Source: Phylloscopus collybita (Eukaryota; Chordata; Aves; Passeriformes; Phylloscopidae). Taken from it: 64,000 bases of DNA. Under the pieces are notes generated by a model. The model was not told the DNA's origin. It saw only the letters and a program-made list of their open reading frames with translations, and did not search any database. Positions 24,165 to 35,940 of the stretch are shown here, piece by piece (within the stretch, counting starts at the first letter, position 1; each line of letters opens with the position of its first letter). The DNA lies in contig JAJNNQ010000026.1 of assembly GCA_027886175.1 (NCBI GenBank), positions 30,398,001-30,462,000 of the forward strand, written 5' to 3'. A program made the position numbers and the translations under genes.

Positions 24165-25180
24165 AGTTAGAAAGAATTAAAAAATACCTTAATTACATTC
24201 CCAAATTTAAACAATGTATAGTCAAAAAAGATTTCAGTGTTCTGCAAAATATTTCTTTCCATGATGTATATGTCCTTATGACAAGAAATACAGTGAGATA
24301 ATGTTTAGCTTTCATTTGCTTTTACAATTGCTTCAAAGTTTATATTTTGCTTTACTAGCAAGTATGCTTACAGGTAGTACTGTACAAACAATACAGGTAG
24401 TACAAACTTTGGACATAAGTACATCCACAATCAATATAAATTCAATTTAACAAGAGATAACTTTTCTGAATTTGTTCATGGTTATAACTATCGGCTTAAG
24501 AATAAAAGATATCACCTTTCTAGCAGGAAAGAAGCAAACATTTGAATTATCCAAAGTGAAGTAATATTTACTGAGAAGATATCACACAACCAAGGTAGTA
24601 TTTCTCATGAGATCTTTAATACCATGAGCCTTGACCAGCTAATCTACACTATCTGTAAAAAAACCCCAAACAACTAAATAAAACAATAAACTGCAATACT
24701 TGTTCCTGCTTTCCTTTATTGGTTCTAATAAAACATAAATGAATTGTTTCTGTTTGTAGTAGTATTTGTAAAATTGTCCTACAAATTTAAGAAAGACAGA
24801 CTGAGATTAACATTCTGATTCTTCCTTAACTATATACAGTGTATATATAAATAGATGTAGAGATATATCAATATTTATGCACAAATTACTTTGTTTTCTT
24901 GCTTCTTGGCACTATACACAGATACAAAATTTTTGCTTGTGGTGGGTAAGCCTTGTCTAACAGCCGAACTCCCACCCAGATGCTTTTCACTCCTCTGTTC
25001 TGTGAGCCTGGGGAGAAAACAGTGGAACAAGAAGGAGAAACCATCTGTATTGAGGTAAAGAGATGGAATAAAGACAAAAGGCAAGTACCCATCACTGTTG
25101 TGGACAGAACAAATTCTGCTTTGGGGAATTAGCTTCATTTATTCTTAATTAAAATAAATGTTTAATTATTGATTCATATA

Positions 25181-25588
25181 TTTGAAATCAAAGAAAAAGA
25201 AAAAAGAAACAAATATTTCTCAGCTGGGGAAAGCACCTTTTCTCCCCTTTTCCCAGGCTCCACATCACCCCAGGCACCTCTTTTCCTTTTATATCACTTC
25301 AAGTAACACTCGGTCCCTCTGTCAGGCAACCTGTGGCACAAAGTGTGTTGTGTTCAGGAGGCTGAAGTTTCCCTCTGCATGTCCATCATCTTCTCTTCCG
25401 CTGCTCCAGAGCTCTCCACCACTGATTTGTTCTTCCTTTTCCTTCTTTCCTCATCTTGCTGGTCCCTCTGTCACTTCTAACTCCTTTTTATTTCCCATCC
25501 CCCCCATCTCCCTGTGTTACCCTTGGACATGCAATCCCTGCAATGCTCCTGCCCCAGCTGTGGGCTCAGCTGCACTCAGCTGCTGGTT
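25181..25588. other. Pyrimidine-rich leader of a GC-rich island, possibly LTR-derived
   Basis: C/T-rich on the plus strand with a rising GC content toward the minisatellite. The words CAGCTGGGGAAAGCACC and CCCAGGCTCCACATCACCCC loosely resemble antisense long-LTR wording seen near 1310-1350 and 39330-39380, which suggests a diverged ERV origin, but the match is weak. Long open frames here (for example 25182-25934 plus) exist because stop codons are scarce in GC-rich DNA; I see no known protein domain. Confidence 0.35.
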
Positions 25589-25934
25589 GGATCTGGCTGG
25601 AACCGGCTGTGTCCGGCTGGGGCAGCCCTGGGCCTCGGGCTCAGCTGCCCCCTGTGGTGGGTGGTCGGATCTGGCTGGAACCGGCTGTGTCCGGCTGGGG
25701 CAGCCCTGGGCCTCGGGCTCAGCTGCCCCCTGTGGTGGGTGGTCGGATCTGGCTGGAACCGGCTGTGTCCGGCTGGGGCTGCCCTGGGCCTCGGGCTCAG
25801 CCATGCCCTGTGGTGGGCGGTCGGATCTGGCTGGAACCGGCTGTGTCCGGCTGGGGCAGCCCTGGGCCTCGGGCTCAGCCATGCCCTGTGGTGGGCGGTC
25901 GGATCTGGCTGGAACCAGCTGTGTCTGGCTGTGA
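25589..25934. repeat. 78-bp GC-rich minisatellite, about 4.4 copies
   Basis: Units start at 25589, 25667, 25745, 25823 and 25901 with GGATCTGGCTGGAACC, each exactly 78 bp. Units 1 and 2 are identical. Unit 4 differs from unit 3 by one base. Units 1-2 carry CAGCTGCCCCCTGTGG where units 3-4 carry CAGCCATGCCCTGTGG. The last copy is partial. Because 78 is divisible by three, overlapping frames stay open on both strands and encode 26-residue repeats (plus-strand frames 25182-25934, 25456-26109 and 25514-26086; minus-strand frames 25517-25882 and 25576-25986). There is no sign that any of these is a real protein. Confidence 0.95.
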
Positions 25935-26110
25935 GCCTCCCCTCACAGAGCTCCCCCCAGCACAACTGCTGCCAGTGCTGGGACACCCGTATCCCATACA
26001 GCTCCAGAAGGAAGAACTGTCATTACATTTGCACTCAGCAGTCCAATATGTTTCATGGATATTTCCCATCCTGGCAAGTGCCATGACAAAGTTTCACAGC
26101 CATCTGTGAA
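25935..26110. other. Right flank of the GC-rich island, unassigned
   Basis: CACAGAGCTCCCCCCAGC then CTGCCAGTGCTGGGACACCC looks like repeat-derived text and may belong to the same diverged element as 25181-25588. No coding motif. Confidence 0.35.
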
Positions 26111-26499
26111 AAAATTTCTACGTGTATAACTCATGTTCCTTTTGCCTTCCTTGATTTGAGGGACCCTACCACAGCATCTCATTGCATTACACTGGAATTA
26201 GACTAAACAAAAAACACATAGTATGCCTGACTCTTAACCTTTCCAAACTTCATAGCCCGTATACTTTTCTCCTGGTTCTGTGGGTGACCAGAAGTTTAAA
26301 AAATTTAAAAGTTACATCACTGTGCAAATGTAATATGTTTTTCTTAATATTCTCTAGTCCTGCATTTGTTTGCCTTCCATTTGTTCTAATTAAATAATTA
26401 TATTGTGTTTGAAGACGAGACTAAATCAATTATTTCCTGTACTAAATGACAAAACAAAGGCTTTGTGTAATTGATCACAATTTAGGTGATAAGACACTT

Positions 26500-26530
26500 C
26501 TTTTTTTCTTTTTTTTTTCTTTTTTTTTTT
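26500..26530. repeat. Poly(T) with two C interruptions
   Basis: T-run broken by single C residues. Confidence 0.85.
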
Positions 26531-27949
26531 AAGGACTGTGCTCCAGAGCAAGACATATGAGGAAGAGGAAGTTAATACATGCTTAACACATCTTTCACTC
26601 AGCTGCCAGCCTTGTACAGGTAATGAATGAAAACTAAGAAAGCCGAAATTACAGGTAAGAAATACAGGCTCAGCAGCTAGATTCATCAAACAGAAGGAAA
26701 CTTGATAGGGATGCCTTTGAAGGCAAACCAGTATGAAGTACCATGTGAGGTTTTCACAGTTCCCTGTCTGATTACAATCACACCTTTAATGATTTCTATC
26801 CCGTATTGATGTGCCGTGCTCTCTGATTTATGCATTAGGTCTGGAAACAATGCACTAAATAAATGCTTTGTATGTGTTATTTTTTCACTTTTTACTCAGT
26901 ATCAGGACCAGAAATGCAAATAGCATTGTGTGTATTTCTCTGATGAGTGTGTTGTGACCACACTTCCTGTCCTCTCTGACTATTTATAACCATCAATTTC
27001 TCCAACAATAGGAGAATGAAGCCTCTTGAGAGAAGCCAACATGTTTTGCTTAAGATCTTGGTATAAAGAAAGTCACAAATCCTACCATTTCCCCTTTTCT
27101 AGAACAGTGTCTTTTAAACACTGCCACAGTGCCTTGGGATTCATACTCAGAATTCCTTTGAATTGTAGTTTCATGTCTTAACACGTACCTCACACATAGC
27201 TCTTCTTTGTTAGGATGGGGAGTTGTAACAACCTGCAGATCAAATGAAAGCATTTTTTTATGGATGAAAAGTCTTTGGGTCAAGCTCAGATGTGATTTTG
27301 GCAAAGAGAAACTTGTGCGTCCTTAGCAGAAGTTCAGCTGCTTAGAAGATCCATCATTTTTAGCTCAGAAACACTTACTGTTTCTACATTCTTATTTAGT
27401 CAGTGAAATTACATATCAGCAAGCATTGAAGTTCCACTAAACAAATAGAAAAAAAGATAAATAAACTGCTAAAGAACTATTCAAAAAGCACCAAGAGTAA
27501 TGAAATTCAGTCTCCTACTGCACACAACAGTAAGCCCAAGAATGTTCACATCACACCAATCTTTTATTGTCTTTGAGCTAGATTTTCTACTATACAATCA
27601 GATGAAAGGGTTTTTCTCATCTATGTTTTCTTTTCTTTTTCTTTTTTTAATGACACCTACTAAACTTAGCTGTGAGCAATCAAAGAAGTAAGATTTCTAA
27701 AAAAATGGGTTCTTAGTTTGATTGATTTTAGTAAGACTGGCATGATCAACTCTGTAGGAAGTCTTGAAGGCATCAGTGAGAAAAAAAAGATTTTACACTA
27801 ATTCTGATTATTAATAAAAAGAAAGGAAAAAATACATTAAAATACAGTGAATATGATCATGACTTTGCACTTGCAAAGTAAAAGCATGGCTTCAGGTATA
27901 AAAAAAAGTTTTCTGTTTCATATTACACCTGGTGAGTGTCCCAGTCCCA

Positions 27950-27976
27950 TTTTTTTTTTTTTTTTTTTTTTTTTTT
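27950..27976. repeat. Poly(T), 27 bp
   Basis: Uninterrupted T run in unique sequence. Confidence 0.9.
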
Positions 27977-30670
27977 GGAATTTCAAGAATAGAAAAGATA
28001 ATCAAATCAAACTATCCTGTCAAGTGATTAAAACACAACTTTGACTGCGACATCAATGCTAATTCTAACTACATTGTGTTCTTTATTTTTTACTACAATT
28101 AGGAGAAAGAAAGAGAGGGTTATTATGACTCTTCTATTTTAGATTTATTTGGTTTGCTTAATTGCTCAGATCTGTGTTATTGATTCAGCTTTTCTGAAAT
28201 TACTTTTGAAAGCTTTTTCTTGAATTCTTTTTCTACATCTGTTCAGGGAGAAATAGAAAAAGAAATTGAACAATGTATTAGATATAGACATGATTTCAAA
28301 GCTGAAATAAAAAACAACAGTTTGAAAATTTTGTTTTCTGATGAGCCAGTCAACAAGTTAAGCTTTTCCATGTTTGCTTTTTTTTTTTTTTTAATTTCTA
28401 TTTAAAAATATTTTAAGCATTTAAAAATGTTTCTTGTAAATGAAGAAATTTTTTTCTCAGATAAAAGGCTTTAAAAAACAGAATGCCACTGACAACATAT
28501 TTTAATATTGGAAAATTAAAACTTACTTTTTTGTATTCTAAGAATTATTATCATCTGAGCAATAGAACAAAATCTTTGCTTTTAACCTGTTTCTCCATTA
28601 TCTTTCTTAAACTTAGTCTCAGTTATATGAAATACAACTAGTAATGCAACTATGGTAAAATCAACCAGTGTATCCTTTCTACATCACAACTTACCTCGAA
28701 CTGATAGATTTCTACAGAAGGTAGACTCTATAATATATTCAGTAACTTAGTAAAATACAACTGAGTCTGCCTTGACATATCTGTGTGTATATATGATTTT
28801 CGACCTACTAACCCTTCATACCAGGAAACTATTTAGTCAAGCACAGTGAATGCATAGAAAATTTACTTCTTACTCCAAAATATCTTCACTACTTGCTCAA
28901 CAATTTATTTTTTAATGTGCCCCAAAGCTCTCTTTTCTTATATTACTTCTCTAATATAAGAAAATTTAAAGACCTTGGGACAAGGTAACAGCTTTCTTGT
29001 AAATAAAAAGCTATTGGAAAAAGGAAGACAATTAATTGTTCTTTACTCCATTGGCCCAAAAATAATGAGCTTAATTTGCAAGGAAGGATATTTAAGTTAG
29101 ATGTAAAAAAAGATAAGGTTTCATCTATTGTTAAGGGTAATTAGGCTTGATAATGCATTGTCCAAGGAGCTTTTATAATTGTATAATTGACATCTTCTTA
29201 AAACAGATAAATAAGTTAGGAATACCTTGTCTGCAGCTGATTCTGTACTACAGCATTGAATTCACTTCCATAATATCTCAAGTTCCTTTCCAGGTCTATT
29301 TTATGTGTTTTGTAAACACCGAGGTAATCATATCCTCTTTCCTAAGACAATACTGGAAAACAGTTAGAAGGAATTGATGTACAGTAGGACACAGAGGAGT
29401 ATCAATTACAGTGTCTGGTCTCCATTTTAGTACATGCTGGCATGGATTTCAGAAAAGCCTTATCCTCCTCATTATCTTGTTACTACCCTAACTGTGTGAC
29501 AGAGCCACATGGCTGTGGAGCTGAGAGAATATCAGTAATGACAACAGAAAAGCCTTTTAGCTGTTTGCTGTAATTTGAGGGAGATTTAGCAAAAAATAGC
29601 AACATAGAATGTTCTATTTTGTTTTTCCCTGTCTCTTGATAATTGTGCCAACCATAACATTAATCAGTCTCCCTGAGAAGCAAAACAAGTTTGGGTTGGT
29701 CATTTGTTTTTTTTGTTTGGATTTTTTTTTCTGGCCAAGCAGATACATTGGTTAATTGGACAAAGTTTCTAATATTGCATCTTAAATGCTATGCTCCTTG
29801 GACAGTTTGAGACTGCATCATTACTTAAGCTTGAATTGCAACTACTTTGACATAATTTATGTCTACATAAGACTTTCTTTAGTGAGTTATGCTACCATAA
29901 ATCTTTATGTTCTACCACATGCCAAATTTCATCAGGGGATTCCAATTTGAAGAAGTAAATGGGGTTTCAAAATACTCCAAAATTAACTGAGAAGAGCATT
30001 TCAGAAGCTGAACTGATTTGAGAAGCAAGGGTGCCACAAACAGCTAGCCCACATAGCAAAATAAATCCCACTTTTTTGTTGACGTTGTTGTACGTTTTTG
30101 TTGACATTATAGTAGCATATACAAGAGAATAACTTAGCCCTGATAACAGTATTTCCAGAAGTATTTTTTCATTAATTATTATAATAATAACAACTATTAA
30201 CAATCAAATCTTCTGGTTATAGTAATCCAAAACTTCACCAAATAATTCAAGTATGTTGATAAATTCTGTATTATGTTTAATCAAACATGGTTATGTAACT
30301 GGTAAAAATATGTATTTCTTGTCTCTGGCTTTCAGTGGAATAAAATATGTGCAACACGAAGCTAAGAAATATTCCTCCAGATAGTTTTAGTTATGAAATT
30401 TAAGTTTGTAAGGTACTATAACTTCCAATAGTTTATTTTTCAGTTAACATACACTTCAAGTTCTGTAGCAAAAAAATCCAAGTATTCAGTCTCAAAGGAA
30501 AATACCATGTCACTGGATATACATGATGGCAATAACAAAAATAATTGGGTACATTTGAGAATGTTGTCTACAATATTTCTGAGATTCAGAAAAAAATACT
30601 TCTTTGAGTAGGCATGTAATTATAGTTTTCTTATAGTCATGCCATGTGAAATCTCTTAAAATCTGACTGC

Positions 30671-30706
30671 TTGTTGTCTCCACAAATATTTGTTGTCTCC
30701 ACAAAT
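30671..30706. repeat. Tandem duplication, 19-bp period, two copies
   Basis: TTGTTGTCTCCACAAAT occurs at 30671-30687 and again, perfectly, at 30690-30706. Confidence 0.9.
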
Positions 30707-33459
30707 GCTATTTATTGTAAAATTCCTTTTGTACTTGGTAAGACTTGGGGAATGGGCTAGGGTCTCTGTGAGGTAACATTAACATTTTTGTTTCCACATG
30801 AAATTTTCCTTTGGTTTGTCACATAAATAATGATAAAAAAATTCAACTGCTTTGCTGAGCAGACTTTTTTTTTTCTTTGTACAGCAGTGTATGCATAGAT
30901 TTTCTTATGCTTGTATCCCATGGTTATGAAATTTTCAAATTTGTAACAAATGCTTCAGTGAATCAGACAAAGTTTCAGCATGTCATTGTTTACTATGCTG
31001 TCATAGTGATTCATTATTAAATGGGTGCCTCTGATACAGAAATCTCCTGAAGGAGCTTCCTGAACTTCTGTCACTCTAGCATTTGATTTCTGTAAAGAGA
31101 GTTATCAGAGTTCAATGATTTCAAAAGCCAGACCAATATTCAGCTTTGCAATTGGTAACGTTCTCACCATGCCCAAGTGTTTCCAGGTTGTTTTGCTTTT
31201 AGAAATACATTAATTGATTTCTCACATTCTTGTATGCAGTTCAACAGCATGCCATAAAATGTAATACTTATAGTTCACCTTAAGGTATGCTGAGCAAGTT
31301 ATTTACATTAACCATTTCATTTTAAGATTTATCCTAGAATGCATCTCTTCTGATATTACCATCTATGTTGCAAATGGTAATTTTTTTAACAGAAAAAAAA
31401 TTAAATTAATTAAGCAACCTATGAAATGTGAGTATTAAACTATTAATGACCTTACTCACAAGGTAAGAGAAGTAATTTTCCTAAATGTTTGAACTAAATG
31501 AACTTAATTCTTATTACTTATTCTGAAGTACAGATGAAAAAAAAAATAATGACCATTTTTCCCACTGCTGAAAGAAACCTTACACCTACAATTATTTTAA
31601 AGAAAATTTTAAATGGTGAAAAATTTTATTTATAATCAAGAGAAACTATCTACTCATATTTTCAAGATTATTTTTTATCAGATACATAAAACACATTTTA
31701 AAATAGTCAAAATAAAAAAAGAACAAAGAAAGAGAAAGGAAAAACACTTAAGGAAATTATATGATTTGAGCATGCAGTGAAAACAGATATTAAGATCAAA
31801 GTATAAGACATTCAAAATATAGAGTCATTTGGAGTGCTTCAACAGTAATAAACACAGCATAAAATATACACAATGTACTACACTTATATTTGAGTGCTTC
31901 TTTGTTCTCTCAAAGAAGTGTTAGTTAAATCTATGTTATGTTTAGATAACTGTTCATACTCTATTCTGATATTTTTGCTTACTTGGAATGCTTTCAAACT
32001 TCACAGGGAGAATTCCTAGGTTTTCAACATTGCAGCTGGTGTAGCTTGGCATAAGCTTATTGAAATTTGTGAGCTACAGCTGTCTAACCTCATAAATAGG
32101 CTCTCCAGATCCATGCTGGAGTCACCCCTGCTCCATTTTGATTTTTGTGGCTGGGTAACACGTAGAAAACCTTCTAAGTAAATGATGTATTTTATATCTG
32201 TATAAAGGAGCTCCTCTGAGTGGAAGAAGCTAGGCAGAATAACCATACTCAGCAACAAAATGATAGAAACATTTTCTGCTTGATATTGAAAAATTTGTCA
32301 GAAGTGGCATGAACACTTTTATTTCATTTCACTTGCTGGAAAGTCTTTAATGCCCCCTTGATGGAGAAATATACTTTAAAAACAGGAGATTACATCAAAC
32401 AATAGACTTAATTAATGGGAACACTTGGTTTACATTGCATGGAAGAAATAAAAAAATCTGCATCCATTATTTATGCTTGATATATTTTTCCTTGATTGAT
32501 AAATAATTCCCCAAGTTATTTTTTCTTCATGCACTATAACTTCACAAATTAAGTCTATGTTTTTATATTGTTTTGACTGACAGTTCTACAGATTTAAAAC
32601 TCATAATAATGTCAGAAAATTACTGAATTTTGGAAAATGTGAATTTTAATTCATTTCTGCTGCTGATGGCAAACAATTCTGTATATTCATATTTTGAAGT
32701 ATAATTGATTGTACATATAAATAGGTTTTTTGCTGATGTTGTCTTCTCAAACATTATAGATGAATTAAGATCCTGCAGAATGAAAATAAATAACAAATTA
32801 AGAGGACATAGAATTCTCTATGTTTTCCAAGAATGCAACAAACTGTGACACCAAATTATTGTCATACTTTGCATTTTACTAAATCAGCTCTGTTTGGTAG
32901 TAATCAAAGCTGTAATAATAATCTTACTAGTAGTTTTACTAAAATGTGTGAAGAAAGGTACGTCAGGAGTCAAACACTGAAGACAAAAGTCTATTTTTCA
33001 GCATCACATTTCTTGAGTATGCAATGAAAGAAGTGTATCACATTATTAAATAGAAGAAAAAAATGTATTCCTTACACATGATTCCGAGTATATAAAGGAA
33101 AAATACAGAGGCTGTGTATCAGTTAACAAGTATTTAATACTAGTTAAAATTCATTTTAGTTAAGATAAAAATTAGTTTAAATTAGTTTTAAGTAAAATAA
33201 AATTCTAAATAACTTAGAGGTTGCTTCAAACCTTATACTTCTCTTCTGTGAAATACTGCAAAATGAAGTCACAAAACTAATTCAAACATGGAGTGGATAA
33301 GAAGGTTGGAAGTATGCCAATACCCTTTTACATCAAAAAGTGCAAACTTGTGCTTCATTTGGAAGACATAGAAATGCTCTCAGAACTACTTCACTACTAA
33401 GAATACCCCTCCCCATGAGCCCCCTTCCAACCATGCCAGAATATCAGGAGGTTCCAGCT

Positions 33460-34135
33460 TGTGTTGAAATTGGGTGGCAAAGTTTTATTTCGTGGATGGA
33501 GGAAGGGAGGGAGGGGCTGGGGTAGGCTACAGCAGGACTTCTGGGAAAAGTACTGGAAGATTCCCTCTTGTTCAACAGAGCCAACCAACTCCAGAACAGA
33601 CCAACTGCTGGCCATCAGCTTGACCATCAGAGATGTTGGCAGCAATTCTGGAATAACAGTTAAAAATCAGGAAAATTGTACTATGCAGAAGCAGTTGAAG
33701 TCAAGCAGGAATACAACCCAGACTCTTAGGAGTGTGAAAAAACTGCAGACTTAAAGGCCAGAGAGGAGGCACAAGGAGGTGTTCCATGCACTGGGACAGA
33801 GATTAATCTGCAGTCCCTGGCTAAGACCATGGTGAGGCTGCTGACTCCCTGCAGTGCATGGAGGTCCATGGTGGAGCAGGTAGATGCCCAAAAAAAAGTT
33901 GTGACCCTGTGGGAAGCCAGAGCTTAAGCAGGTTCCTGTCAAGACCTGTGTGCCTGTGGAGAGAGGAACCCATGATGAAGCAGGCTTTCTGTCAGGAAAT
34001 GTGACCCTGAGGAGTACCCACACTGATCTTCCATGGGATAGACTCCACACTAGAGCAGGATAAGAATGTGAGGAGCATCTTCCCTGAGGAGGGAGAAGCA
34101 GCAGAAATACTGTTTCTCAGAAACAACTGAGTACA
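33460..34135 (+). mobile_element. Long-LTR ERV family fragment, forward strand (copy C)
   Basis: It begins TGTGTTGAAATTGGGTGGC, the 5' LTR start expected for this family, then passes GGACTTCTGGGAAAAGTAC, CAACAGAGCCAACCAACTCC, GACCATGGTGAGGCTGC, ATGGAGGTCCATGGTGGAGC, CCCTGTGGGAAGCCAGAGC and GAGGAGCATCTTCCCTGAGG. These repeated CATGGTGGAGCAGG / CTGTGGGAAGCC sentences are the diagnostic part of the family as I recall it. Similarity ends around 34135, so the terminal third, the part kept in copies A and D, is absent here. Confidence 0.72.
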
Positions 34136-35569
34136 CCAGAAATCTGCATAATCTGGAAAGTCTTGGAATTTATCATGTCGCTGGAATTAGGACACAGCAG
34201 TCTCCTTTGTAGGCATACAGTGAGTAGGAATCTATATGAGTCAGCTCACTAAACAGCCAGAGTCATGAATCTGGAAACTGAGTCCAGGTTTTAATACTTA
34301 AAGCCAACTAAGAAGGAAAGAACGTCAGAGGAGATAGAAGCAGGGATGGATCTTGTTTCCTAGCCCACCTAAGCAGACAGTTCACAAACTAGAAATGCTT
34401 TGGTTTTTTTCAGAATTTCACTGAAATATTTATTTTTCACTGATTTCTGAAATTCTTATTGTCACTTCTGCCTGAAAATAAGAAAAAACCCCACAAAAAC
34501 AAAAACAAACAAACAAACAAACAATTAAAACTATCTACGTCTTACTTGACTTCTGCGAAGATTCTCTGGGACTGTAAAACTTCTAGATGAATTTTTATAC
34601 AGTTGGTATTCTAGACTTACCTTTTTCAAAGTGAATGGAATTACATGATTTGAAGACTTTCGATACAGTGAAATGCATTCAGGAGGTACTTCAGTAAATC
34701 GTACAAACTTTCTTTTCTTGCACAATAATGTAAAGCTGCTACAGAAGATTATGACCAGAGGTCACACAGTAAAAGCATTGTTATCTCTGCAGTAAAGTGT
34801 GGCCTATGTAAAAATGCCTAAAATTTCCAAAGGGTTTTATATATTCTAGTCACTGTGTGAACAGTAGCTAATTGGTAAAAAAGTTTGAGCAGTTCTTTTG
34901 TTGCATCTACATAAGCTTAGAACTGTTTGAGTTTTTTGTTAACACTGCAAAACAGTTATAAAGCATCTGAAAATATTTAGCACAGGTAAATAATTCCAGT
35001 ATTGAGAATAAAGTTGATTAAAGAAAAATAAAAAAATAAAATAAAAGAAAAAGTTTAAATATCCCAATATAGTAGATCTTAGAAATTTACCCCCTCAATG
35101 CTTTTTGCACGGGGGCAGATTTAAACTCAGAATTGAGCAACTGATACCCAGAACTTAAATAACTGAGCAAACAGAGCAACTTAAGAGATACAGTGGGAGG
35201 AGATTAAGCCCTTCCTCTAGTTCACAATAAGCAGGAAGTGAATGCCAGTCTCTGAAATGAGAACAAGAGCTTCTCTGTAGAATACTAGCTACTCTAGCAT
35301 GTAAGCACTCTTATTTTCTATAACTAAAATTATTCAAGCAGTATCTTTATCATACCATAAAACAGGAATACTGTTGAGATATTAAGAAGTTATGCAGAGA
35401 AAGAAAATTGTCAGCCCAATGCAGTTCAAGATTAGTAAATGGTTGCTGAAGAGCAGTTTTGTAGAAGTGCATCTCATGTGGTGGGGTTTGCACCCCCACA
35501 GAAGCAGGGGTTTCCATTTTAGGGAAGGATTTGGGTTTCATTCTTTGTTTCACTTATAAGGTGAAAAAC
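34136..35569. other. Unassigned sequence, no gene seen
   Basis: 34136-34390 follows the LTR fragment and may still be retroviral or other repeat, but I cannot match it. The rest is AT-rich with a CAAA microsatellite at 34488-34526. Confidence 0.45.
34488..34526. repeat. (CAAA)n / CAAAAA low-complexity tract
   Basis: CCACAAAAACAAAAAC followed by five CAAA units. Confidence 0.85.
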
Positions 35570-35940
35570 AGACTTCGATACCTTATCTGGCCCTGTGCCA
35601 GTGCAGAGGCACCTGTTGGATCTTTGAAGCTGTACCTCAAAACCCTGTTACTATTTCTATTGGGCAGGATGCCAAAAATCTCACCTTAGTCTTTACATAC
35701 TTTAGAGGGTGCACAAAGGTCTTCATCGCATTTTCAGGGTGTTGTAGCAGGTGCAAAGGTCCTCCTTGCACCTGGCACAGCTTATCCTCTTTGGTTCTGT
35801 ATGGTTTGTTATTTTCTCTTAATTAAAACATTTTTGCTTTTCAAACACCTCCAATGATGCTGTCTTGCTAATATTTTTAAGCCATTCTGGGGCTGCTGGC
35901 CAAACCCAGAGGTGAGGAACCTGTGAGGAGCTTATAATAC
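35570..35940 (+). mobile_element. Possible LTR-like element, unclassified
   Basis: GC-richer than its surroundings. It contains an internal imperfect duplication (GTGCACAAAGGTCTTCATCG near 35710 and GGTGCAAAGGTCCTCCTTGC near 35750). A TTAATTAAAAC stretch followed by TTTTCAAACACCTCCAATG and GGGGCTGCTGGCCAAACCC resembles an LTR R-U5 segment I associate with avian ERVs. No TG...CA ends or target duplication could be fixed, so this is tentative. Confidence 0.3.

Larger units (their letters stand above)
19874..25180. other. Unique AT-rich sequence, no gene seen
   Basis: No exon or transposon recognised in more than 5 kb. It includes the CA microsatellite (20335-20377), a poly(A) near 23986-24002 and a T/G tract near 24128-24164. 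Sequence near 21700-21860 has the complex texture of possible conserved non-coding DNA. Confidence 0.5.
26111..33459. other. Long unique AT-rich region, no gene seen
   Basis: More than 7 kb without a recognisable exon or transposon. It holds T-runs at 26500-26530 and 27950-27976, a 19-bp-period duplication at 30671-30706 and a T/G stretch near 29690-29732. A frame at 28247-28340, preceded by a pyrimidine-AG that could be a splice acceptor, reads as a Lys/Glu-rich peptide, but no donor or homologue is evident. Confidence 0.5.

Noticed and set aside
25182..25934. 250-codon open frame with 26-residue repeats
   Set aside because: The frame is open because the DNA is GC-rich and the repeat period is a multiple of three; several other frames on both strands are equally open, and no protein domain or start context stands out.
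28247..28340. Lys/Glu-rich frame after a pyrimidine-AG
   Set aside because: No donor site, no homology recognised, and the frame runs into a poly(T); likely chance.
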